The notes beneath the pieces were generated by a model that was not told where the DNA came from, did no database searches, and saw nothing but the letters and a program-made list of their open reading frames with translations. A DNA stretch of 64,000 bases from Phytomonospora endophytica. GTDB taxonomy: Bacteria; Actinomycetota; Actinomycetes; Mycobacteriales; Micromonosporaceae. The stretch is from positions 248,001 through 312,000 of the forward strand of contig NZ_JACHGT010000007.1 in assembly GCF_014202425.1 (NCBI RefSeq), given 5' to 3'. The position numbers and the translations under genes were made by a program. Shown in pieces: positions 1-8,167 of this stretch (the stretch's first letter is position 1; each line of letters starts with the position of its first letter).

Positions 1-335
1 CGCCGATCAAGACCGAGTCGCGGATCGACACCCCGCGCAGGAAGGCCGCGGCGGGCAAGGTCGCCGTCGCCGGCGTCGCCTGGGCCCAGCACCGTGGCGT
101 CAACGCCGTCGAGGTCCGCGTCGACGACGGCGCCTGGCAGCCGGCGCGACTGTCCGATGTGGTCTCCGGCGACACGTGGCGGCAATGGGTCTATGAATGG
201 GACGCGGCCCCGGGCGAGCACAGCCTCACGGTGCGCGCCACCGACGGCGCCGGAGTCGTGCAGACTGAACAGCGGACGCCGGTCGCGCCCGACGGAGCCA
301 GCGGCTGGCACACGGTGAAGGTCACCGTGGACTGA
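1..335 (+). CDS. Sulfite-oxidase-like molybdopterin oxidoreductase (C-terminal part)
   Basis: Reading frame open from the left edge to a TGA at 333-335; the start lies outside the window. The visible 110 residues read like the C-terminal Mo-co dimerisation domain of sulfite-oxidase-type molybdoenzymes. The pattern I-K-T-E-S-R-I-D-T-P, then G-V-A-W-A-Q-H-R-G-V, a D-T-W-R-Q-W stretch and the terminal D-G-A-S-G-W-H-T-V-K-V are characteristic of bacterial membrane-anchored or periplasmic sulfite-oxidase homologues. The cofactor-binding domain is not in view, so the substrate cannot be inferred. A GGAGG-led gene follows 35 bp downstream on the same strand. Confidence 0.85.
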   Translation, partial: PIKTESRIDTPRRKAAAGKVAVAGVAWAQHRGVNAVEVRVDDGAWQPARLSDVVSGDTWRQWVYEWDAAPGEHSLTVRATDGAGVVQTEQRTPVAPDGASGWHTVKVTVD

Positions 336-370
336 GACCGGCGCGGGTGCCACCGCGCCCTGGAGGCCAC

Positions 371-1339
371 ATGGGCGAGGCGGCCGTACCCTTCGCGTCC
401 TCGGCGGATCTCGCCGAGAAGGACGAGACCTTCGACGTACTCGCCGACGGCGTGTACGCGCTGACCGCCGAGGGGGACCCCAACGTCGGCGCCATCGAGG
501 GCGAGGACTTCGTCGTCTGCTTCGAGGCCCGCGCCACGCCCCTGATGGCGGAGAAGTGGCTGGAACGGCTGCGCGAGCACACCGACAAGCCCGTGCGGTT
601 CCTGGTGCTGTCGCACTACCACGCGGTCCGCACGCTCGGGGCCTCGGCGTTCGGCGCCGAGAACATCATCGCCCACGAACAGACCCGGCGCCTGATCGCC
701 GAGCGCGGCGAGGCCGACTGGGCCTCGGAGGCCGGTCGCATGCCGCGCCTGTTCACCGGCGCCGAGACGATTCCGGGCCTGACCTGGCCGACGCTCACCT
801 TCACCGACGAGCTCGTCATCGAACTCGGCGGGACGCGCGGACGGCTCGTCCTGCGCCACTGCGGACGCGGGCACACCGCCGGCGACATCGTGGCCTGGCT
901 GCCCGAGCAGCGGATCCTGTTCGCCGGGGACCTCGTCGAGGCGCGGGCGGCGCTCTACACCGGCGACGCCTTCCACCAGCACTGGGCGGGCCCGACGCTG
1001 ACGGCCGTCGAGGCCCTCGACGCCGAGATCCTCGTCGGCGGGCGCGGGGACGTCGCCCACGGGCGCGACGCGGTCGGCGCCGCCGTCGACCAGACCCGCA
1101 ACTTCCTGCACGTCCTGATGCGCGAGGTCGATGAGGCCGCCACGCACGGCGGCGGCCTGAAAGACGCCTACGAGGCCGCGCACGCCGCCCTCGAACCCCG
1201 CTACGGGGACTGGCCGATCTTCGAGCACTGCCTGCCCTTCAACGTCTCCCGCTACTGGGACGAGCGCACCGGGGTCGACTGGCCGCGCGTGTGGACCGCC
1301 GAACGCGACCGCGAGGTCTGGGACGAGCTGAAGGGCTGA
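371..1339 (+). CDS. MBL-fold metallo-hydrolase with atypical HYHAVR metal motif
   Basis: 322-residue metallo-beta-lactamase-fold protein. The start at 371 is chosen because GGAGG stands at 362-366, seven bases or so before the ATG; an in-frame ATG at 347 lacks this. The usual H-x-H-x-D-H motif appears as H82-Y-H84-A-V-R87, so the Asp and third His are replaced. The later metal ligands look present: H168 in G-R-G-H-T-A-G-D, D172, and D187 in F-A-G-D-L-V-E. Some MBL-fold proteins linked to aromatic degradation carry such a reduced motif and may hold one metal. The next gene starts two bases after the stop and encodes an FAD monooxygenase, so the two are probably co-translated and act on related substrates. 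The exact reaction is unknown. Confidence 0.85.
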   Translation: MGEAAVPFASSADLAEKDETFDVLADGVYALTAEGDPNVGAIEGEDFVVCFEARATPLMAEKWLERLREHTDKPVRFLVLSHYHAVRTLGASAFGAENIIAHEQTRRLIAERGEADWASEAGRMPRLFTGAETIPGLTWPTLTFTDELVIELGGTRGRLVLRHCGRGHTAGDIVAWLPEQRILFAGDLVEARAALYTGDAFHQHWAGPTLTAVEALDAEILVGGRGDVAHGRDAVGAAVDQTRNFLHVLMREVDEAATHGGGLKDAYEAAHAALEPRYGDWPIFEHCLPFNVSRYWDERTGVDWPRVWTAERDREVWDELKG

Positions 1340-1341
1340 GC

Positions 1342-2829
1342 GTGGCCGCGCCGGTCGTGATCGCCGGCGGCGGGCCGGTCGGCCTCGCCGCCGCGCTCCT
1401 GCTGGCGCGCTGGGGCGTCCCGACGGTCGTCTGCGAGGCGGCGGAGAAACGCAACGCCGTGGGCTCCCGCTCGATCTGCACCCAGCGCGACGTCCTCGAC
1501 ATCCTCCACCGCGTCGGCTGCGGTGAGATCCTGGCCGCCGAAGGCGTCACGTGGACGCACGGCCGGACCTACTACCGGCACCACGAGCTGTTCCGGATCA
1601 CCTTCCCCGCCACCGGCGGCACGGGTTTCCCGCCTTTCGTGAACATCCCCCAGTGGCGCGTGGAGGCCGTCCTGGAGGCGGCGGTGGCGGCCGAACCGCT
1701 CGCCGAGCTGCGCTACGGGACCGCCGTGCGCGGCCTGTCGCAGGACGCCGAAGGCGTCACCGTCCACACCGGACGCGGCGAGCTCCGCGCCACCCACGTG
1801 ATCGGCGCCGACGGCCACCACAGCACCGTCCGGGACGCGCTCGGGCTCGGCTTCGAGGGCGAGTCCTTCGCCGATCGCTTCCTCATCGCCGACATCCGCG
1901 CCGAGCTGCCGTTCGGGCCGCAGCGCCGCTTCCACTTCGACCCGGAGTGGAATCCGGGCCGCCAGGTGCTCCTGCATCCCCAGCCGGACTCGGTGTGGCG
2001 GATCGACTGGCAGGTCCCGGCCGGCTTCGATCTCACCGCGGCCCTCGCGAAGGGCGAGGTCGACGCGCGCGTCCGCCGGATCGCCGGGGACGCTCCCTAC
2101 GAGATCGTGTGGCTGTCGGCGTACCGCTTCGCGCAACGGACCGCATCGTCCTATGTGGAGGGGCGGGTGCTGCTCGCCGGGGACGCCGCGCACGTCATGA
2201 CGCCGTTCGGCGCCCGCGGCCTCAACTCCGGAATCGCCGACGCCGAGAACGCCGCCTGGAAGATCGCGATGGCCAGGCACGGGCTCGCCGGGCCGGGCCT
2301 GCTCGACAGCTACCACGCCGAGCGGCACGCCGCCGCCGCCGAGAACCTGCGGGTCACCGGCCGCACCATGCGTTTCCTCGTCCCGGGCACCGAGGCGGAG
2401 AAGGCCCACCGGCACGACGTCCTGGAGCGGGCGCTGAGCGACCCGGCCGCCCGTGCGGAAGTCGACTCCGGGAAGCTCTACGAGCCCTTTCCCTACCTCG
2501 ACTCGCCCCTGACGACCACGTGGGACGGGGAAGGTCCCGCACCGGGGACGATGCCGGGCGCGCTGTGCCCGGACGCCCCCTCGGGTCAACGGCGGCTGAG
2601 GGAACGCTTCGGCGCGGGCTTCACCGTGATCGCCGCCGACCGCGAGCCACCGGCCGCCGACACCGGCGCACCGGTTTCCCGCCTGCGACTCCACACCCCG
2701 GCCCTCGACCCACGCCCCGGCAGAGTGTGGCTCGTGCGGCCCGACGGGCACCTCGCCGCGATCCTGGACGACGCCGACACGGCCGCCGTCACCGCCGCGA
2801 CGCGCCGGGCGCTGGGGTTTCCCGCCTGA
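1342..2829 (+). CDS. FAD-dependent aromatic monooxygenase (PHBH/MhpA type)
   Basis: 495-residue class A flavoprotein monooxygenase, predicted to hydroxylate an aromatic or cyclic substrate using NAD(P)H and O2. The N-terminus has the dinucleotide fold G-G-G-P-V-G-L-A-A-A at residues 8-17. An R-S-I-C-T-Q-R-D stretch near residue 50 fits the family, and the second FAD motif reads G-D-A-A-H-V-M-T-P-F-G-A-R-G-L-N near residue 280. The C-terminal third resembles the thioredoxin-like domain of phenol hydroxylase relatives. GTG at 1342 is taken as the start because it follows the upstream stop directly and gives the normal N-terminus; the longer frame from 1291 overlaps the MBL gene. Substrate not predictable from sequence. 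Confidence 0.87.
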   Translation: MAAPVVIAGGGPVGLAAALLLARWGVPTVVCEAAEKRNAVGSRSICTQRDVLDILHRVGCGEILAAEGVTWTHGRTYYRHHELFRITFPATGGTGFPPFVNIPQWRVEAVLEAAVAAEPLAELRYGTAVRGLSQDAEGVTVHTGRGELRATHVIGADGHHSTVRDALGLGFEGESFADRFLIADIRAELPFGPQRRFHFDPEWNPGRQVLLHPQPDSVWRIDWQVPAGFDLTAALAKGEVDARVRRIAGDAPYEIVWLSAYRFAQRTASSYVEGRVLLAGDAAHVMTPFGARGLNSGIADAENAAWKIAMARHGLAGPGLLDSYHAERHAAAAENLRVTGRTMRFLVPGTEAEKAHRHDVLERALSDPAARAEVDSGKLYEPFPYLDSPLTTTWDGEGPAPGTMPGALCPDAPSGQRRLRERFGAGFTVIAADREPPAADTGAPVSRLRLHTPALDPRPGRVWLVRPDGHLAAILDDADTAAVTAATRRALGFPA

Positions 2830-2837
2830 ACCGGGCC

Positions 2838-3809
2838 CTACCGCAGCGGCAGCACGCTCGTCGCCGACGCGAACGCCAAGGGCTCGCCCTCGGCCACCGG
2901 AATACCGTTGTCGAAGCCGAAGACGGCGACGTCACCGCTGAACTGGTTGGCCACGTACAGGCGCTTCCCGTCGGGCGACAGCGCGGCGTCGCGCGGCCAG
3001 CGGCCGCCGCAGCCCACCGTCGTGCGCAGCTCGAAGGGCGCGGTCTCGACCACCGCGATCGAGTCGTGGCCCCGGTTGGTCGTGTACACGAAGCGTCCGT
3101 CGGGCGACACGAGCACGGCCGCCGGGAAGTTCTCGACCTCGACGTTCTCCGGGAGCACCCGCAGGCGGCCCTCCGCGGTCAGCGTCCCCGTCTGGGCGTC
3201 CCAGGCGCAGCGGGTCAGCGAGTCGTCGAGCTCGCCGACGATGTAGGCGGAGTTCCCGTCCGGGGAGAAGGCGAGGTGGCGGGGGCCCGTGCCCGGCACG
3301 CACTCGAAGGCGCCGTGACGGCTGAGCTCGCCGTCGGCGAAGTCGTAGACGACGACCTGGTCGATGCCCAGGTCGACGGCCAGAACCCAGCGGCCCGAAG
3401 GGTCGACGACGATCTGGTGGACGTGCGGGCCCTCCTGCCGGTCGGGGTTCGGACCGGACCCGATGTGCGCGATCGCCTCGTGCAGGGCGCCGAGACCGCC
3501 GTCCTCGTAGACCGGGAGAACGCCGACGGTGCCACTGCCGTAGTTGGCCGTGAAGAGCCAGTGCCCGCCCGGGTGGAGCGCGAGGTGGCACGGCGCCTCT
3601 CCCCCGCTGGACTCCTCGGCGAGCGGCGAGCCGTCGGGGTGGAAGGCCAGCACGCCGCCGGGCGCGTTGTCACGCTCCAGAGCGGCGTAGAGGACCTTGC
3701 CGTCGCGGCCCGCGACCACATAGGACGGACGGTCGACCGGGATGACGCCAATGGTGCCGTCGTCTGCGGCGAGGCCGATGCCTTCGCCGTAACCACCGAG
3801 TACGAGCAT
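2838..3809 (-). CDS. Lactonase family protein (7-bladed propeller, Pgl-like)
   Basis: 323-residue protein of the YkgB/Pgl lactonase family, a seven-bladed beta-propeller. Family phrases are spread through the chain: H-L-A-L-H-P-G-G-H-W-L-F-T-A-N-Y-G-S-G-T-V near residue 75-95, G-P-H-V-H-Q near 128, G-P-R-H-L-A-F-S-P-D-G, and repeated S-P-D-G-x-x-x-Y turns. Family members include 6-phosphogluconolactonases, but many are uncharacterised, so the substrate is left open. It is convergent with the FAD monooxygenase (8-bp gap) and lies upstream of the FHA protein, on the same strand as it. No signal peptide is visible. Confidence 0.85.
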   Translation of the reverse strand: MLVLGGYGEGIGLAADDGTIGVIPVDRPSYVVAGRDGKVLYAALERDNAPGGVLAFHPDGSPLAEESSGGEAPCHLALHPGGHWLFTANYGSGTVGVLPVYEDGGLGALHEAIAHIGSGPNPDRQEGPHVHQIVVDPSGRWVLAVDLGIDQVVVYDFADGELSRHGAFECVPGTGPRHLAFSPDGNSAYIVGELDDSLTRCAWDAQTGTLTAEGRLRVLPENVEVENFPAAVLVSPDGRFVYTTNRGHDSIAVVETAPFELRTTVGCGGRWPRDAALSPDGKRLYVANQFSGDVAVFGFDNGIPVAEGEPLAFASATSVLPLR

Positions 3810-3834
3810 GCGCAGATCGTACGGGACGGCCGGG

Positions 3835-4560
3835 TCAGGACCGATCTTGCGCGGCCCGGCGGACCTTGAGCCATTCGAGGTCGGCCGGGGTGAGGACGCG
3901 GGTGGCGAGAAGCCATTCGCACAGGGCGCGGCGGGCGTCGAGTTCCTTCTCCAGACCGAGGACCCCGGCCTCGACGAGGTCGAGGCGGACCTGCTCGATG
4001 CGCTTGACCACGGTGGACTTGGCGAGCTTGAGCTCGTCGGCGATCTCCTGGTAGGTCCTGGGCCTGGGGTCGTAGTAGGGGTAGGGCCGCAGGTATCCGG
4101 CGGTCATCGCGACGAGGACCTCGCGGCGGCGGTCGGTGAGCTGCGGAAGCTGTGTGCGCGTGCGGTTCTCGTCGATGGGCGAGAAGATGTCGCCGGTCGG
4201 GTCGCCCGGGTCGAGGCGCAGGATCAGCGCGTAGGTCCAGGCCTCCCCGACGACGAGCACGGTCAGCGGCGAGGCGTCGACCGAGCGGCGGCTCGGCGAG
4301 CCGTGCTGCGGCGCGACGGGCAGGGGCACGCCGAATCCCGCCGGGTCGACGATGTGCAGGGGGCGCTTGCGGCTGAGGTTGGTGACCGCCCAGCCGCTGC
4401 CGGTCGCCGAGAGGCGCCCGGCGATGCGGCTGACACCGAGGTCGGCGCCGTCGAGGACGAGGTCACAGGAGGCGTCGCGGCCGAAGGTGAGGGCGTCGGT
4501 GGCGATCAGGACGCGCTGCTCGCCGTCGTATTCGACGATGAGGTCGGGCAGCGAGCTCAT
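3835..4560 (-). CDS. FHA-domain protein with C-terminal helix-turn-helix
   Basis: 241 residues. The N-terminal part is a forkhead-associated phosphothreonine-binding domain: F-G-R at 26-28, S-R at 44-45, and N-L-S-R near 61. A stretch near residues 165-200 (T-Y-Q-E-I-A-D-E-L-K, then S-T-V-V-K-R-I-E) looks like a helix-turn-helix. The ATG at 4560 overlaps the kinase stop in an ATGA arrangement, so expression is coupled to the membrane kinase upstream. The natural reading is that the kinase phosphorylates itself or this protein and that the HTH passes the signal to DNA. That functional link is inference. The same frame stays open upstream to 5307, but that segment is a shadow of the kinase gene. 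Confidence 0.85.
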   Translation of the reverse strand: MSSLPDLIVEYDGEQRVLIATDALTFGRDASCDLVLDGADLGVSRIAGRLSATGSGWAVTNLSRKRPLHIVDPAGFGVPLPVAPQHGSPSRRSVDASPLTVLVVGEAWTYALILRLDPGDPTGDIFSPIDENRTRTQLPQLTDRRREVLVAMTAGYLRPYPYYDPRPRTYQEIADELKLAKSTVVKRIEQVRLDLVEAGVLGLEKELDARRALCEWLLATRVLTPADLEWLKVRRAAQDRS

Positions 4561-6140
4561 GACAGGTAGCCGTCCACGATGCCGCAGTTGCCGCCGGTGG
4601 CCTTGGTGACCTCGACGCGGAGGGTGTTGGCCTGGCGCAGGCGCAGGTGCCAGTCGAAGCGCTCGCCGGCGCCCACGGTGGTGCTGGCGACCTCTTCGCC
4701 GTCGAGGTAGACGGTGTAGAGGGCGGTGGCGCCGCTCGGCGAGTCGTCGCTCATGCCGATGGTCAGGTCGACCCACTGGTAGTCGCCGACGAGCGTGAAG
4801 TCGCGTTTGGGCAGCGACGTGCAGGGCGCCGAGATGAGCGCCCGGTGGGACTCGCCGCCGATGATGATCGGGCCGGGCTCGGTCGGACCCGACTGCGAGG
4901 GGTCGGGGACGAGGCCGGTCGGCGGCGGCGGGTCGTTCGGGCCCGCCTGCTCGTCCTGTGGGAAATAGCCGCTGCCGTCGTAGGAGTCGCCGTCGCCGTT
5001 GTTCAGGGACACGACGAGCAGGCCGATGAAGCCGCAGATCAGGATCAGGGCGGCGATCCCGACGCCCCACTGCCACCCGTCGATGCGCTTGCGTCGCTTG
5101 ACCGGCGGTCCGGGGGGACCGACCCGAACGGGGGCGGGACCGACGGCTGGCCGCGCGGTCACCGGGTTGCGCCACATCGTCGGGCGCTGAACAGGTGGGA
5201 TGGGGCCGAGGCGCGGCGGCTTCGGCGGTGGCAGGGACGACCGGCCCGCCGACTGGGCGGCGTGCGGTGCCACGGTCGAGGAATGCTGCCGCAGCAGGCG
5301 GATCCACTCCCCGGCGGTGGGGCGCAGCGCGGGCTGCTCGGCGAAGATCAGGGCGAGGCGGTCGGCGTCGGCGACACCTCCGGGGTCGACGGCGTCGGCG
5401 ATCTCCAGCCGCAGCGTCTCGGCGTCGGCCGGCGGCGACTGGCCGGTGAGGACGAAGTAGGCGAGGGCGCCGAAGGCGTAGCGGTCGGAGGCCGGGCTGT
5501 ACTCACCGGAGGTGAGGACCTCGGGGGCGCTGTAGCCGGTGGTGCCCGCGGAGGGGTGGCTCTGCGCGGTGGCCATGCGGAACAGGCCGAAGTCGACGAG
5601 GACGGCCTGGCCGTCGACGTTGATGATCACGTTGCCGGGGCTGATGTCGCCGTGCACGACCGGCCGGCCCGACGGAGTGGCGCGCCCCTCGTGGAGCCAG
5701 TCGAGGACGTCGGCGACCTGGATGAGGTGGCGCAGGGCTGCCTGGCGGTCGTCGTCGCCCTCGGCGACCCACTGGCGCAGGTCGAGGCCTTCAACCCAGT
5801 TCATGACCAGGTAGTGGGTGCGGCCCTCGGCCTCGTGCGGGGTCTCCCCCGCGAGGTGCATCCGGGCGCCCTCGAAATAGGTGTGCACACCGACGACACC
5901 GGGGTGGCGCATGAGCCGCAGCAGCTCGGCCTGTTCGGCCCAGCGCTCGCGCCAGGTCTCGATGTTGACCGCGTGCTGGTCACGGAGGATCTTGACGGCG
6001 ACGCGCTCGGCCTCACCGGCCACGGTGAGCTCGGCCTCCCACAGCTCGGCTTCCCCGCCGCCGCCGACCTGGCGGCGCAGCCGGTACTTGTCCGGGGCGT
6101 CGTCCGGCCCGACGACGTACGGACGGCCTTCGGCGCTCAT
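4557..6140 (-). CDS. Membrane Ser/Thr protein kinase with extracytoplasmic sensor domain
   Basis: 527 residues from the ATG at 6140, which has GGGGGAG just upstream; the longer frame to 6269 has no comparable site. The kinase domain covers roughly residues 18-285: Gly-rich loop G-G-G-G-E-A-E-L, Lys50 in V-A-V-K-I-L, catalytic H163-G-D165-I-S-P-G-N, D183-F-G, and an A-P-E near 206-208. The loop is HGD rather than HRD, so it is a non-RD kinase, which usually does not need activation-loop phosphorylation. A Pro-rich linker leads to one membrane span near 358-379. The outside domain of about 145 residues has a beta-sandwich look (V-Y-L-D-G-E-E-V-A-S) like NPCBM-type carbohydrate-binding modules. 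The downstream FHA gene overlaps it. Confidence 0.9.
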   Translation of the reverse strand: MSAEGRPYVVGPDDAPDKYRLRRQVGGGGEAELWEAELTVAGEAERVAVKILRDQHAVNIETWRERWAEQAELLRLMRHPGVVGVHTYFEGARMHLAGETPHEAEGRTHYLVMNWVEGLDLRQWVAEGDDDRQAALRHLIQVADVLDWLHEGRATPSGRPVVHGDISPGNVIINVDGQAVLVDFGLFRMATAQSHPSAGTTGYSAPEVLTSGEYSPASDRYAFGALAYFVLTGQSPPADAETLRLEIADAVDPGGVADADRLALIFAEQPALRPTAGEWIRLLRQHSSTVAPHAAQSAGRSSLPPPKPPRLGPIPPVQRPTMWRNPVTARPAVGPAPVRVGPPGPPVKRRKRIDGWQWGVGIAALILICGFIGLLVVSLNNGDGDSYDGSGYFPQDEQAGPNDPPPPTGLVPDPSQSGPTEPGPIIIGGESHRALISAPCTSLPKRDFTLVGDYQWVDLTIGMSDDSPSGATALYTVYLDGEEVASTTVGAGERFDWHLRLRQANTLRVEVTKATGGNCGIVDGYLS

Positions 6141-6453
6141 CTCTCCCCCACGTTTCCTCTGGGCACATAATCTTCCATCACCAGAATGGGGCGAACCGGC
6201 CGGGCCGTCCATGGGGAGGTCTCCCCTGGATTCGCGCCCGTCACGCCTACGCGGGCGCGACGGGCGCACCGGCCGAGCCGACGGCCCTGTTCGCGCGGGT
6301 CGAGGCGGACGGCGCCGACCGGGCCCCGTCCCCGGTGGACAGGCCAGCCGACACCGCTTCCGGCCCGACCTGAAGCATTTCCGTAAAGCACCGGTACATC
6401 CGTTTTAGGCCGGTATAGGTTGACGCTTGCAGCGCCGGAAACCGGGGGGATGG
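6141..6453. promoter_or_regulatory. Divergent intergenic region, kinase / aspT
   Basis: 313 bp between two divergent genes. No convincing coding sequence: the open frames here are extensions or shadows of the neighbours. A possible -10 element for the aspT operon, TATAGG, sits at 6414-6419 in the only relatively A/T-rich stretch (6370-6422); no clear -35 was seen. The kinase side has only the GGGGGAG ribosome-binding site at the gene start. No strong inverted repeat was noticed. Confidence 0.35.
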
Positions 6454-8148
6454 ATGGGCTGGCTCAAAGACACCCTTGTGCAGCACGCCGAACTGGCGAT
6501 CTTCTTGGCCCTCGCGATGGGCTTCTTCGTCGGGAAACTCAAGTACAAGACCCTGACCCTTGGGGCGGTCACCGGGACGCTGCTGTCGGGCGTCCTCATC
6601 GGAGCCCTCACCCACGCGCAGGTCCCCGACCTGGTCAAGACGGTCGCGTTCATCGCGTTCCTGTTCGCGCTGGGCTACAACGTCGGCCCGCAGTTCTTCG
6701 CCGGCCTGCGCGGGGACGGCATCAAGCAGGTCATCCTCGCCGTCATCAACTGCGTGTTCGGGCTGGCCGTCGTCTACGTCCTGGCCAAGCTCCTCGGCTA
6801 CGGGCCCGGCTGGGGCGCCGGCCTCCTCGCGGGAGGCCTGACGCAGTCGTCGGTGATCGGCGTCGCCGGGCAGGCCATCGAGGCACTGCCGGGCATGACC
6901 TCCGAACAGGCGCAGGTCCTCGAAGGACAGATCGCCGTGGGCTACTCCGTCTGCTACCTGTTCGGCACCGCCGCCGCGGCCTACTTCCTGTCCTCCATCG
7001 CCCCGCGCATGATGGGCACCAAGGACCTCGCCGCCGACGCCCACGCCATGGAGCGCGAACTCGGCACCGCCACCGAACGCGACTCCGCCCCGGCCTACTA
7101 CTCCGTCGTGCGCCGGACCTACAAACTGACCCGCCCGACCCTCGTCGGCCGCCGGGTCGGCGACGTCGAGGCCGAGGCGCTCGCCTGGGGCAACCGGGTC
7201 ATCCTCCACAAACTCCGCCGCGACGGCGGGATCCACGCCCTCGACGCCGACACGGTCCTGCGGGCCGACGACGTCGTCACCGTCACCGCCCGCCGCCACG
7301 ACCTCGTCGCGCTCGACGTCGACGACAAGTGGGGCGACGAGGTCGACGACCAGGAACTCCTCGACTACGAGGTCGAGAAGCTCCCGCTGGTCGTCACCAA
7401 CAAGGAACTCGTCGGCAGCACCATCGGCGACGCCTTCGCCGCGCACGCCCCCCGCCTGTTCGTCAACAACCTCGTCCGCGGCGGGATCACCGTCCCGTGG
7501 AGCGACTCCACGGTGATCCATCGCGGCGACGAGCTGACCGTCCAGGGCGGCAAGGAGTTCGTCGAGGCGGCCACCCGCACCATCGGCTACCCCAACCGCG
7601 GCTCCGACGAGACCGACTTCTCCTACATCGGGCTCGGCATCGTCGTCGGCGGCCTCATCGGCGTCCCCACCCTCGCCATCGCCGGCGCCGAGATCGGCCT
7701 GACCACCTCGGGCGGCGCGCTCATCATGGGCCTGGTCTTCGGGTGGCTGCGCTCGAAGTCGCCGACCTTCGGCCGCTTCCCGCCCGCCGCGAACTGGCTG
7801 ATGAGCCAGGGCGGGCTGTGCCTGTTCGTCGGCATCGTCGGGATCACCGCCGGCCCCCAGTTCATCAGCGGCGTCAAACAGGAGGGCCTCGGCCTCATCG
7901 GCGCGGGACTCATCGTCACCCTGCTGCCCATGATCCTGTGCCTCTACCTCGGCAAGTACTGGTTCAAGTTCCGCACGCCCATCCTGCTGGGCGTCGTCGC
8001 GGGCGCGAACACCACCACGGCTTCCATCGGCGCGATCACCGACCAGGCCAAGAGCCAGGTCCCCGTGATCGGCTACACGGTGCCGTACGCGATCGGCAAT
8101 ACCTTGCTCACCATCTGGGGAACGATCATCGTCGCGCTGCTCGCGTGA
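6454..8148 (+). CDS. aspT: Aspartate:alanine exchanger family transporter (AspT, copy 1)
   Basis: 564-residue AspT/YidE/YbjL-type exchanger. Two blocks of membrane helices flank a central soluble region (about residues 195-375) with two TrkA-C/RCK_C-like modules, recognisable by L-V-G-R-R-V-G-D-V and G-S-T-I-G-D-A. The conserved first helix reads P-E-L/A-E-L-A-I-F-L-A-L-A-M-G-F-F-V-G-K-L-K. ATG at 6454 is preferred over a TTG at 6427 because GGGGGGA lies just before it and because paralogue 2 begins with the same M-x-W-x-K pattern. The characterised relative exchanges aspartate for alanine; with the decarboxylase next door this yields proton-motive force and pH homeostasis. That role here is inferred from context. 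Confidence 0.88.
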   Translation: MGWLKDTLVQHAELAIFLALAMGFFVGKLKYKTLTLGAVTGTLLSGVLIGALTHAQVPDLVKTVAFIAFLFALGYNVGPQFFAGLRGDGIKQVILAVINCVFGLAVVYVLAKLLGYGPGWGAGLLAGGLTQSSVIGVAGQAIEALPGMTSEQAQVLEGQIAVGYSVCYLFGTAAAAYFLSSIAPRMMGTKDLAADAHAMERELGTATERDSAPAYYSVVRRTYKLTRPTLVGRRVGDVEAEALAWGNRVILHKLRRDGGIHALDADTVLRADDVVTVTARRHDLVALDVDDKWGDEVDDQELLDYEVEKLPLVVTNKELVGSTIGDAFAAHAPRLFVNNLVRGGITVPWSDSTVIHRGDELTVQGGKEFVEAATRTIGYPNRGSDETDFSYIGLGIVVGGLIGVPTLAIAGAEIGLTTSGGALIMGLVFGWLRSKSPTFGRFPPAANWLMSQGGLCLFVGIVGITAGPQFISGVKQEGLGLIGAGLIVTLLPMILCLYLGKYWFKFRTPILLGVVAGANTTTASIGAITDQAKSQVPVIGYTVPYAIGNTLLTIWGTIIVALLA

Positions 8149-8167
8149 CCTCACGGGGGAACTGATC

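Noticed and set aside
1551-3869. 772-codon plus-strand frame
   Set aside because: Arg/Ala/Gly-rich shadow running across the FAD monooxygenase and antisense to the lactonase; no family features and both real genes are clear.
3835-5307. 490-codon minus-strand frame starting inside the kinase gene
   Set aside because: Only the part from 4560 downward is the FHA-HTH protein; the rest is an Arg/Pro-rich shadow of the kinase gene in another frame.
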